A stretch of 64,000 bases of DNA. It comes from Yersinia enterocolitica. GTDB lineage: Bacteria; Pseudomonadota; Gammaproteobacteria; Enterobacterales; Enterobacteriaceae. The stretch spans positions 3,844,001 to 3,908,000 of the forward strand of contig NBTC02000002.1 in NCBI GenBank assembly GCA_002082245.2, read 5' to 3'. Both the position numbers and the translations under genes were made by a program. Below the pieces are notes generated by a model, which saw only the letters and a program-made list of their open reading frames with translations, was not told the DNA's origin and did not search any database. The first letter of the stretch is position 1, and each line of letters begins with the position of its first letter. This document shows, one piece after another, positions 56,920 through 64,000 of the stretch.

Positions 56920-58848
56920 GTGAGATTTCCCTATCAACGTCTGGCCTACATGTTCGATGCATTGCAATCGGAAACGCTGCCTCAGGATGAGCTGGCGAAA
57001 CGTTTTGCGGTTTCGACACGTACCGTGCGGGCAGATATTACGGCGTTGAATGAGATCCTTGAACATTATGGTGCGCACTTTATCCATAACCGTGGCTTTG
57101 GCTACCGATTGATGATCGATGATGCTGAACGCTTTCGTGCTCTACAGCAGCAAAACCGCAAAATGCACCTAACCCCGCGAACTGCCAATGAGCGAGTGCA
57201 TTACCTGTTAATCCGTTTTCTGACCTCTGCTTTTTCATTGAAGCTGGAAGATTTAGCTGATGAATGGTTCGTTAGCCGTGGCACATTGCAAAATGATATG
57301 GCTGAGGTGAGAGAAAGGCTAAACCGATACCATCTGACGATTGAAACCAAGCCACGCTACGGCATGAAATTGTTTGGTGCCGAGTTGGCTGTCCGCACGT
57401 GTTTGACCGACCTTTTGTTTCAGCTACATCTGCAAGATGCTGATAACCCATTATTAAAAAATGAGTTTCTTAACATTCAGACTATCCCCGAATTAACGGG
57501 ATTGCTGCATGAGCTATTGGCGCAATATGCGGTACGGCTAACTGATGAGGGTGAGCACTACCTTATTTTCTACTGTGCTGTGGCGATAAAACGCATCGCC
57601 GACGGTTATCCGTTATCAGATTTTGATGCCGAAGATGTGGATGAGGCGGTCAAACTCGCCTCCGGCCGTTTGGCAAATGAGTTGAAACTATTATCGGGCA
57701 AAGACATTTCGGCAGCAGAAGAAGCGTATTTGCGGGTCAATATTGCCGCCCGCCGAGTGCAAGTCAGTCAGCCTGGTACCAGTCGCCCCAGTGAAATCAA
57801 CGCCGATGATGAAGAGACATTGGTGGATTACATCCTCTCTTATATCAACGCCCACTATAACTACAATTTGCAGGGCGATAAGCAGTTACGAATTGATTTA
57901 CTCACCCATATCAAGACCATGATTACGCGGGTGAAGTATCAGATAACTATCCCTAATCCATTGTTATCCAATATAAAACAGCACTATCCGATGGCTTATG
58001 ACGTAACACTGGCGGCGGTATCCAGTTGGGGCAAATATACGCCTTATAGCTTGAGTGAGAATGAGATAGGCTATCTGGTACTGCACATTGGTGTTGGGTT
58101 GGAACGCCATTACAATATTGGTTATCAACGTCACCCACAGGTGATGTTGGTGTGTGATACCGGTAACTCCACTACCCGAATGATTCAGGCACAGATTGTT
58201 CGTAAGTATCCGCAGATCGTGATGACACAAACCATTTCCCTGCGTGATTACGAAAATCTCGACCATATCGACGAAGATTTTATTATTTCTAATTCACGTC
58301 TGGCGGAAAAGAATAAGCCGGTGGTAGTAATGTCACCGTTTCCGACTGAATATCAGTTAGAACAACTGGGTAAGTTGGTGCTAGTGGATCGCACTCGCCC
58401 TTATATGTTGGAAAAGTTTTTCGACAGTAATCATTTTATGATTATCGACCAGCCGATGACACAAGAGCAGTTATTTAAAAAAGTGTGCAGTCAGTTGGAA
58501 GAGGAAGGGTTCGTTGATGCGGACTTTTACCCATCGGTGGTGGAGCGTGAGGCGATTGTCTCCACTATGCTGGGGGAGGGGATTGCACTGCCACACTCAC
58601 TCGGCCTGTTAGCCAAAAAGACCGTGGTGGTTACCCTGTTGGCTCCCAATGGCATTGCCTGGGGTGATGGTGAGGTAGCCCATGTCATTTTCCTGTTAGC
58701 TATCAGTAAAACTGACTATGAAGAAGCGATGGCGATTTACGACTTGTTCGTTACTTTTGTGCGAGAGCGTTCAATGAGCCGTTTATTGAGCAGTCAGCAT
58801 TTTGATAGCTTCAAGGCGATAGCGATTGATTGTTTGAGTCGAATTTGA
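56920..58848 (+). CDS. PRD-containing transcriptional regulator with EIIB and EIIA domains
   Basis: A 642-residue regulator of the LicR/MtlR type. Order: helix-turn-helix (about 5-60, ELAKRFAVSTRTVRADITALN), second HTH/Mga-like part (about 85-140), PRD1 (about 180-290), PRD2 (about 295-400), EIIB-like domain with Cys412 in VCDTGNSTTRM and EIIA(fructose/mannitol)-like domain with His559 in ALPHSLGL. Such proteins bind DNA and are switched by PTS phosphorylation at PRD, EIIB and EIIA. A GTG start at 56920 is supported by GGAG 7 bases upstream; an ATG at residue 11 is possible. Found on the cassette strand, it probably controls it. No PTS permease gene is near, so the EIIA domain may also donate phosphate to another component. 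Confidence 0.88.
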   Translation: MRFPYQRLAYMFDALQSETLPQDELAKRFAVSTRTVRADITALNEILEHYGAHFIHNRGFGYRLMIDDAERFRALQQQNRKMHLTPRTANERVHYLLIRFLTSAFSLKLEDLADEWFVSRGTLQNDMAEVRERLNRYHLTIETKPRYGMKLFGAELAVRTCLTDLLFQLHLQDADNPLLKNEFLNIQTIPELTGLLHELLAQYAVRLTDEGEHYLIFYCAVAIKRIADGYPLSDFDAEDVDEAVKLASGRLANELKLLSGKDISAAEEAYLRVNIAARRVQVSQPGTSRPSEINADDEETLVDYILSYINAHYNYNLQGDKQLRIDLLTHIKTMITRVKYQITIPNPLLSNIKQHYPMAYDVTLAAVSSWGKYTPYSLSENEIGYLVLHIGVGLERHYNIGYQRHPQVMLVCDTGNSTTRMIQAQIVRKYPQIVMTQTISLRDYENLDHIDEDFIISNSRLAEKNKPVVVMSPFPTEYQLEQLGKLVLVDRTRPYMLEKFFDSNHFMIIDQPMTQEQLFKKVCSQLEEEGFVDADFYPSVVEREAIVSTMLGEGIALPHSLGLLAKKTVVVTLLAPNGIAWGDGEVAHVIFLLAISKTDYEEAMAIYDLFVTFVRERSMSRLLSSQHFDSFKAIAIDCLSRI

Positions 58849-58940
58849 GTTATGCCAAAGCAAATTTCTAGCGATGGAATAGAAAAGGCTATCCGTGAGT
58901 GGTAGACAGCCGTTGAAAAACCGAGGGGCGTTGGGGCGTA

Positions 58941-59186
58941 TCAGCTATGTAGTGATACGGGTTCTGGTTTGTACAATTTAGTCAGATTTGAAATATCGAT
59001 GCTCTCTTCTGCTTTCCCTAGATCGTAAGCCGCCTGGAGGCGGAGCCACATTGCCGGAGTGCTTCCCAGAACTGCCGTCAGTTTCACAGCCATTTCCGGT
59101 GAAAGCGCGGAGTGACAGGAGACAAGCCGCTGCACCGTGGATGGCGCAACACTCACGCGGTTAATAATCAAATCACTGCCAGCCAT
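58941..59186 (-). pseudogene. HigA-type antitoxin remnant (truncated at the N-terminus)
   Basis: An 81-residue frame whose middle (VSVAPSTVQRLVSCHSALSPEMAVKLTAVLGSTPAMWLRLQAAYDLGKAE) matches the helix-turn-helix and C-terminal part of HigA antitoxins. The usual N-terminal HPGEILREEF part is gone and replaced by a few residues that overlap the 3' end of mgtA by 14 bases. No HigB toxin gene is adjacent. It is best read as a decayed toxin-antitoxin locus. A trace of a second short frame (58852-58905, starting MPKQISSDGIEKAIREW) may be another remnant. Confidence 0.6.
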
Positions 59187-61905
59187 ATCTCCTCACAAAC
59201 CACCCTTTAACCAACTGCGTTGTCACCATATAGCCGGTTAGGATCACTATCAGCCATGGGAAGTAAGAAAGTGGCAGCGCTTGTAATTGCAGGAACCCAG
59301 CCAGTGGAGAGAAGGTTAGCCCGATACCAATAACCACCACCGCCAGTGTCATTAGACACAGCGGCCAAGAGGCACGGCTCTGGATGAAGGGAATTTTACG
59401 GGTACGGATCATATGCACAATTAAGGTCTGGGACAGCAGTCCTTCAACAAACCAACCGGATTGGAATAATGTCTGCATTTCTGGCGTATTGGCTTTAAAT
59501 ACCCACCACATCAGGCAAAAAGTCAGTACGTCAAAAATAGAACTTATCGGACCAAAAAACACCATAAATCGCCCCAAATCGCCGGCGTTCCAGCGTTGTG
59601 GCTTTGCCAGTTGCTCTTCATCAACGTTATCGAATGGAATAGCAATCTGCGAAATATCGTACAGCAGATTCTGGATTAACAGATGGAGTGGCAGCATGGG
59701 TAGGAAGGGCAAAAATGCGCTAGCAATCAGGACGCTGAAGACGTTACCAAAGTTAGAGCTGGCAGTCATCTTGATGTATTTCAGCATGTTGGCAAATGTG
59801 CGGCGGCCTTCAATTACCCCTTGCTCCAGCACCATCAGGCTCTTTTCCAACAAGATGATATCGGCGGCTTCTTTAGCAATATCTACTGCTGAATCCACCG
59901 AGATCCCAATATCAGCAGCACGCAGTGCCGGTGCATCATTGATGCCATCCCCCATAAAACCGACCACATGACCGGCATTACGCAGGTTCTGTACGATACG
60001 TTCTTTGTGTATTGGTGTCAGCTTGGCGAACACCGTGGTGGTGCGGGTGGCCTCCGTCAGTTGTGTCTCCGTCATCTGTTCGATATCACTGCCACGCAAG
60101 ACATGCTCGACAGATAATCCAACATCTTTACATACCTTACGCGCAACTAACTCGTTGTCACCGGTAAGAATTTTAACGTTAACGCCATTGCGTTTTAGTG
60201 CCAGCAGCGCCGGCGCTGTGCTCTCTTTCGGCGGATCGAGAAAGGCGATATACCCTTCCAAGATCAGGTCATATTCATCAATAACAGCATAATCCTGCTG
60301 ATAAGCTGGCATGATACGGGTGGCAACCGCCACCACTCGCAGTCCTTGCTGGTTCTGTTCATCGGTAATGCGGCGGATGCTTGCCAACAGCGCGTCGGTC
60401 AATGGGATAATTTCACTCCCTTGGCGGACATGACGGCAAATGGACAACATCTCTTCCAGCGCGCCTTTACAGATAAGTTCGTGATAATCTGCTTTATCGC
60501 TGACCACCACTGACATGCGACGGCGTTCAAAATCGAATGGGATTTCATCGATTTTGCGGTAACCCGCCAGCGTATCGGCTGCCCGAGATTCTGAGTCTTT
60601 TGACTCAACCATGGAAGATAACACCGCGACATCCAGCAGATTTTTCAATCCCGTTTGGTAATAACTGTTGAGCCAGGCGTAGTGCAGCACCCGCTCACAA
60701 TTGGCCCCAAACACATCGGTGTGGCTTTCCAACACAATTTTATCTTGCGTCAGGGTGCCGGTCTTATCGGTACACAGAATATCCATCGCGCCAAAGTTCT
60801 GAATAGCATCTAAGCGCTTGACGATCACTTTCTGCCTGGACAGTTTCACCGCCCCTTTTGCCAACGTCGACGTGACGATCATCGGCAGCATTTCCGGGGT
60901 TAAACCCACAGCAACCGAGAGCGCGAACAGCGCGGCTTCCCACCAGTCACCTTTGGTAAAGCCGTTTATCAACAACACGATAGGTGTCATGACTAACATA
61001 AAGCGAATCAGCAACCAACTGACTTTACTGATGCCACTCTGGAAGGCATTAGGTTGCTCATCCTGATGCGTTACACGCTCTGCCAGCAGACCGAAATAGG
61101 TTTGGTTACCGGTGCCCACCACGATAGCCAGTGCCGAACCGCTAACGACATTGGTGCCCATAAAGCACAGCGTGTCTCGTTCGAGTGGATTTTGTTCCTC
61201 ACACTCACGGCATTGCGCCACTTTCTCAACCGGCAGTGACTCACCGGTTAAGGCGGCCTGACTGATAAACAGATCTTTGGCCACCAGAATACGTAAATCC
61301 GCCGGGATCATATCGCCCGCAGATAGTTTGATGATATCGCCAGGCACTAACTGAGAGATCGGTAGCTCACGATGCTCGCTCTTGCCCGTATGGGCATCAC
61401 TGCGCACCACGGTTGCGGTATTGCTGACCATGGCTTTTAAAGCATCCGCAGCGCGGTTAGAACGTGCTTCCTGGATAAAATGCATCAGGGTGGAAATTAA
61501 CACCATGGCACCAATCACCAATGCGGCGGTCAGGTCTTCGGTGGCGTAGGAAATCAGAGCCAGAATGGTGAGCAGCAAGTTAAACGGGTTGCGATAGCAG
61601 TGCCATAAGTGGACCCACCAACTGGTAGCTTGCTGATTTTCAATGAGATTACTGCCATTTTGCAGGCGAATGGCTGCTGCTTCTTGTTCCGTTAACCCTT
61701 CGGGGTGGCTCTGAAAACGCAGATAAAGTTGTGGTGGCGTTTCATTCGCGCACTGCAAACGTTGTTGAGTCAGCGCTGCGGGCAAATCTTTTGTCGCACT
61801 TCCCTGCGGCAAGCCATCTAACATGGTTTCCCGGCGAATTAGGCGGCGAGGCAGGTTACGGCTCAACACATTGAGCAACTGCCGGGTGAAATTTTTAACT
61901 TGCAT
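59173..61905 (-). CDS. mgtA: Magnesium-transporting P-type ATPase MgtA
   Basis: A 910-residue P3B ATPase that imports magnesium at low external levels. Order: cytoplasmic N-terminus, M1-M2 (about 105-145), actuator domain with TGES (AALTGESLPVEK near 225), M3-M4 (about 295-350, VGLTPEMLPMIV), phosphorylation site DKTGTLT (about 385), ATP-binding KGALEEM and hinge MGDGINDAPALRAADIGI (about 660), then M5-M10. All key residues are intact. The leader contains a proline-bearing leader peptide ORF and a PhoP box. It is divergent from treR, as in E. coli. Confidence 0.97.
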   Translation of the reverse strand: MQVKNFTRQLLNVLSRNLPRRLIRRETMLDGLPQGSATKDLPAALTQQRLQCANETPPQLYLRFQSHPEGLTEQEAAAIRLQNGSNLIENQQATSWWVHLWHCYRNPFNLLLTILALISYATEDLTAALVIGAMVLISTLMHFIQEARSNRAADALKAMVSNTATVVRSDAHTGKSEHRELPISQLVPGDIIKLSAGDMIPADLRILVAKDLFISQAALTGESLPVEKVAQCRECEEQNPLERDTLCFMGTNVVSGSALAIVVGTGNQTYFGLLAERVTHQDEQPNAFQSGISKVSWLLIRFMLVMTPIVLLINGFTKGDWWEAALFALSVAVGLTPEMLPMIVTSTLAKGAVKLSRQKVIVKRLDAIQNFGAMDILCTDKTGTLTQDKIVLESHTDVFGANCERVLHYAWLNSYYQTGLKNLLDVAVLSSMVESKDSESRAADTLAGYRKIDEIPFDFERRRMSVVVSDKADYHELICKGALEEMLSICRHVRQGSEIIPLTDALLASIRRITDEQNQQGLRVVAVATRIMPAYQQDYAVIDEYDLILEGYIAFLDPPKESTAPALLALKRNGVNVKILTGDNELVARKVCKDVGLSVEHVLRGSDIEQMTETQLTEATRTTTVFAKLTPIHKERIVQNLRNAGHVVGFMGDGINDAPALRAADIGISVDSAVDIAKEAADIILLEKSLMVLEQGVIEGRRTFANMLKYIKMTASSNFGNVFSVLIASAFLPFLPMLPLHLLIQNLLYDISQIAIPFDNVDEEQLAKPQRWNAGDLGRFMVFFGPISSIFDVLTFCLMWWVFKANTPEMQTLFQSGWFVEGLLSQTLIVHMIRTRKIPFIQSRASWPLCLMTLAVVVIGIGLTFSPLAGFLQLQALPLSYFPWLIVILTGYMVTTQLVKGWFVRRYGWQ

Positions 61906-62087
61906 GGTTTGAGCCTTACTGTCATGTCACAAAGCCGTTTGTCGGACGGTCTTTATGTTGCGCCCACGGCAAATCTGCCGTAGAGAGAGCAAAAACATCA
62001 TCAGCAGAAACTAACGCAAGGACGTGCGTAGTGACCGCTTATCAGATTGTTATCCGATAAAGCAGCCACCCTGAATGGGGAATTACC

Positions 62088-62132
62088 TTACCGGACACAC
62101 CAAAAGGTGTAGGTCGAGGGAACAGGGTCCAC
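62088..62132 (-). CDS. mgtL: Predicted MgtL-type leader peptide in the mgtA leader
   Basis: A 14-codon ORF starting with GTG, MDPVPSTYTFWCVR. GGAGG lies 11 bases upstream. Salmonella and E. coli MgtL begin M(D/E)PDPTPLP, and slow translation over the prolines under low magnesium or proline shortage lets mgtA be read. Here only two prolines (residues 3 and 5) occur and the remainder differs. Its last codons overlap a hairpin (ACACC, TTTT, GGTGT on the minus strand). The stop is about 180 bases before the mgtA start, which fits the about 250-base leader expected. Identity rests on position and the MDP-P start. Confidence 0.55.
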   Translation of the reverse strand: MDPVPSTYTFWCVR

Positions 62133-62185
62133 TGGGTAATTAACCTCCGGTTTTATTTAAAGATTGTTAGCGGCTGTCTAACAGC

Positions 62186-62202
62186 TAAACAGACATTAAA
62201 CC
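62186..62202 (-). promoter_or_regulatory. PhoP box upstream of mgtA
   Basis: On the minus strand GGTTTA and TGTTTA are separated by exactly five bases, a perfect direct repeat of the PhoP consensus. A -10-like TAACAAT (62163-62169) follows 16 bases later, which puts transcription start near 62157 and gives a leader of about 250 bases. mgtA is a classic PhoP target. The surrounding 61906-62390 region holds no other gene besides the leader peptide. Confidence 0.85.
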
Positions 62203-62390
62203 GCATCACTGTTCTCGCCACGCCAAAGACCACCCCGACGGTAAGATATGCCGTTAGGGCAGTAATATGCTGCGAGTCATTGGGATATCATGCGCTGAGT
62301 CTGATTCTGCGCATGCTAGACTTCCCACAACTTCGGTAATATAAATAATCAGTTTATTATATGTTTCCAAACCTAAACATTAGGTAAACC

Positions 62391-63338
62391 ATGCAAAACC
62401 GTTTGACCATAAAGGACATTGCCCGCATGAGTGGAGTTGGAAAATCCACGGTTTCACGGGTATTGAATAACGAAGGTAGCGTCAGTCCACAAACTCGTGA
62501 ACGAGTGGAAGCTGTCATCCGTCAGCAGGGATTTACCCCGTCCAAATCAGCCCGAGCCATGCGGGGTCAGAGTGATAAAGTTGTGGGTATTATTGTCTCG
62601 CGTCTGGATTCGCCATCTGAAAATCAGGCGGTGCGCACGATGCTGCCACTGTTCTATCAGCAAGGTTATGACCCTATCCTGATGGAGAGCCAGTTTGATC
62701 CTGAATTAGTCAGTGAACATTTACATGTGTTGCAACAGCGCCATGTAGATGGCGTCATTTTGTTTGGTTTCACTGGGTTAACCGCAGAAATGCTCTCGCC
62801 ATGGCAGGAACGAATGGTGGTGCTGGCGCGCGAGTATGCGGGTTTTTCTTCCGTATGCTACGACGACGACGGGGCAGTGCGCTTGTTAATGGATAAATTA
62901 CGTCACGCGGGGCATCGGCATATTAGCTATATTGGCGTGCAGCCGTCGGATGCCACTACCGGTATGCGTCGTCATCAATCTTATCTTGATTACAGCCAAC
63001 AACATGGCCTGCTACCGACAGTTGCACTGGGTGAACTGAGTTATCAAAGTGGCTTCCAGCTCGCACCTCAGGTGATAAAACCCGATACCTCGGCGCTGGT
63101 GTGTGCCTCTGACACTATCGCTATGGGGGTGAGTAAGTATTTACAACAGCAGAGCCTGCAACACATTCAGGTCTGCGGCATTGGTAATACACCGCTGTTG
63201 CACTTTTTGTTCCCAAATACCCTGTCAGTCGAGCTGGGTTATGGCACCGCAGGAGTGAAAGCCGCCCAACAATTACTTGATCAACTTAATCATAGTCAAT
63301 CAATTCAACAAATTATCATTCCTGGTCAACTGGCCTGA
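62391..63338 (+). CDS. treR: Trehalose operon repressor TreR
   Basis: A 315-residue LacI-family repressor. The DNA-binding headpiece is LTIKDIARMSGVGKSTVSRVLNNEGSVS (residues 5-32), followed by a hinge helix and a periplasmic-binding-protein-like effector domain to about 310. E. coli TreR is induced by trehalose-6-phosphate. Length and context (mgtA-treR-treB) agree. A 14-base palindrome typical of its operators is upstream of treB. Confidence 0.96.
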   Translation: MQNRLTIKDIARMSGVGKSTVSRVLNNEGSVSPQTRERVEAVIRQQGFTPSKSARAMRGQSDKVVGIIVSRLDSPSENQAVRTMLPLFYQQGYDPILMESQFDPELVSEHLHVLQQRHVDGVILFGFTGLTAEMLSPWQERMVVLAREYAGFSSVCYDDDGAVRLLMDKLRHAGHRHISYIGVQPSDATTGMRRHQSYLDYSQQHGLLPTVALGELSYQSGFQLAPQVIKPDTSALVCASDTIAMGVSKYLQQQSLQHIQVCGIGNTPLLHFLFPNTLSVELGYGTAGVKAAQQLLDQLNHSQSIQQIIIPGQLA

Positions 63339-63370
63339 TTCTTCTTTTCTCGACGTGATGCTATCTGAAA

Positions 63371-63390
63371 TCCCACCCTGTGTGGTGGGA
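63371..63390 (+). other. Hairpin after treR
   Basis: TCCCACC (63371-63377) and GGTGGGA (63384-63390) form a 7-pair stem with a 6-base loop 30 bases beyond the treR stop. No T-run follows. Confidence 0.5.
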
Positions 63391-63448
63391 GTGCGTGATG
63401 GGCGAACCCATGGTTTACGGCCAATAACATCATAAAAAGTTGTCAAAT

Positions 63449-63464
63449 TGTGATCTCTAACGCA
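63449..63464 (+). promoter_or_regulatory. Candidate CRP site upstream of treB
   Basis: The left half TGTGA is perfect; the right half (ACGCA against TCACA) is poor. It abuts the TreR operator. CRP activation of treB is known in E. coli. Confidence 0.5.
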
Positions 63465-63467
63465 AGT

Positions 63468-63481
63468 TGGGAACGTTCCCA
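63468..63481. promoter_or_regulatory. TreR operator
   Basis: A perfect 14-base palindrome, TGGGAACGTTCCCA, with the CG centre typical of LacI-family sites, about 150 bases before treB. Confidence 0.85.
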
Positions 63482-63632
63482 TTCCATAAAAATCAATACA
63501 TAGCTAATCTTTAATGAGCTGTATATTTAACAGGCTATCGATGTATTTTTTCTTTAAGACTGACCCTACTGCTTTTATTAAGAAAAACGAATAAGTCGCA
63601 CGTTATCTCACCTTTACGAAAGGTACGTTGAA

Positions 63633-64000
63633 ATGAGCAAAGTAAAACAACAAGATATCGATCAATTGATCGTACTGGTGGGAGGCAGAGATAATATTGC
63701 CACCGTCAGCCACTGCATTACCCGGCTACGCTTTGTGTTGAATGACCCCTCTAAAGCTTCACCTAAAGAAATTGAAAATCTGTCGATGGTTAAAGGTTGC
63801 TTTACTAATGCCGGGCAATTTCAAGTGGTTATCGGGCCTGAAGTTGACGATTACTATCAAGCGCTGATTGCTAAAATTGGCCTGAATGAAGTGGATAAAG
63901 AGCAGACCAAACTGGCTGCACGGCAGAACATGACTTGGTTTGAACGTGGTATTTCTCACTTTGCCGAGATTTTCTTCCCGTTGCTGCCAGCGCTGATCAG
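63633..64000 (+). CDS. treB: PTS trehalose transporter subunit IIBC (partial, N-terminal part)
   Basis: The first 122 residues are visible; the gene continues beyond the window. The EIIB domain (about 1-90) has the phosphorylated cysteine in TVSHCITRLRFVLND (about Cys28) and the EIIB-typical FTNAGQFQVVIGPEVDDYY. The EIIC membrane domain begins about residue 106 (FERGISHFAEIFFPLLPALI). TreB imports trehalose as trehalose-6-phosphate. The ATG at 63633 has GAAAGG about 10 bases upstream. Confidence 0.95.
   Translation, partial: MSKVKQQDIDQLIVLVGGRDNIATVSHCITRLRFVLNDPSKASPKEIENLSMVKGCFTNAGQFQVVIGPEVDDYYQALIAKIGLNEVDKEQTKLAARQNMTWFERGISHFAEIFFPLLPALI

Noticed and set aside
62041..62180. Leader ORF with more prolines like Salmonella MgtL
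   Set aside because: Reading all three minus-strand frames in the region gave only the 14-codon frame with two prolines.

Overview
The window is chromosomal DNA of an enterobacterium and most probably a Yersinia. The evidence is a long, nearly unbroken match to the enterobacterial core order (fis-dusB-prmA-panF-yhdT-accC-accB-aroQ, msrQ-msrP, acuI, csrD, mreBCD-maf-rng-yhdP-tldD, aaeRXAB, barstar, and mgtA-treR-treB), a Fis protein identical in length and apparently in sequence to the E. coli one, a tandem pair of cspA-type cold-shock genes as described in Y. enterocolitica, an LpxP acyltransferase, and many ERIC elements of the kind common in yersiniae. The species cannot be fixed from this window.

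Layout. 1-3.3 kb: the start of an amino-acid binding protein gene, a frameshifted pqaA-like gene and lpxP. 4-10.8 kb: a six-gene accessory operon for an unidentified pentose-like sugar (binding protein, ABC ATPase, two permeases, FGGY kinase, SIS-domain isomerase). 10.9-14.4 kb: a DASS anion transporter, tandem csp genes and a SlyB-like lipoprotein. 14.7-16.3 kb: a membrane diguanylate cyclase. 16.3-44.4 kb: core genes for Fis and tRNA modification, pantothenate uptake, fatty-acid initiation, methionine sulfoxide repair, cell shape, RNA decay, outer-membrane lipid transport, TldD and aromatic-acid efflux. 44.4-45.1 kb: a five-copy ERIC array. 45.1-50.7 kb: gabD, a barnase/barstar pair, darP, pmbA (tldE), cytochrome b562 and rnk. 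51.2-58.8 kb: a nine-gene conserved but functionally uncharacterised cassette. 58.9-64 kb: a HigA-like remnant, mgtA with its leader, treR and the start of treB.

How the genes fit together. TldD and PmbA/TldE, coded about 8 kb apart, are the two halves of one protease. AccB, AccC and AroQ appear co-transcribed, as do YhdT and PanF. MreB, MreC and MreD build the shape machinery. The trehalose genes carry an evident TreR operator and CRP-like site. mgtA has a PhoP box and a proline-containing leader ORF.

The most interesting system is the 51.2-58.8 kb cassette. It joins four orphan families (Gly-rich SFCGS, DUF4312, DUF4311, DUF4310) to a small PRD protein, an amidohydrolase, a D-glucosaminate-6-phosphate ammonia-lyase-like PLP enzyme, a KDPG-type aldolase and a PRD/EIIB/EIIA regulator. 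I infer a new uptake route for an acylated amino-sugar acid that is degraded to pyruvate and glyceraldehyde-3-phosphate. Its import and phosphorylation step matches no known transporter or kinase. All assignments come from reading the sequence and remembered family features; no database search was run.
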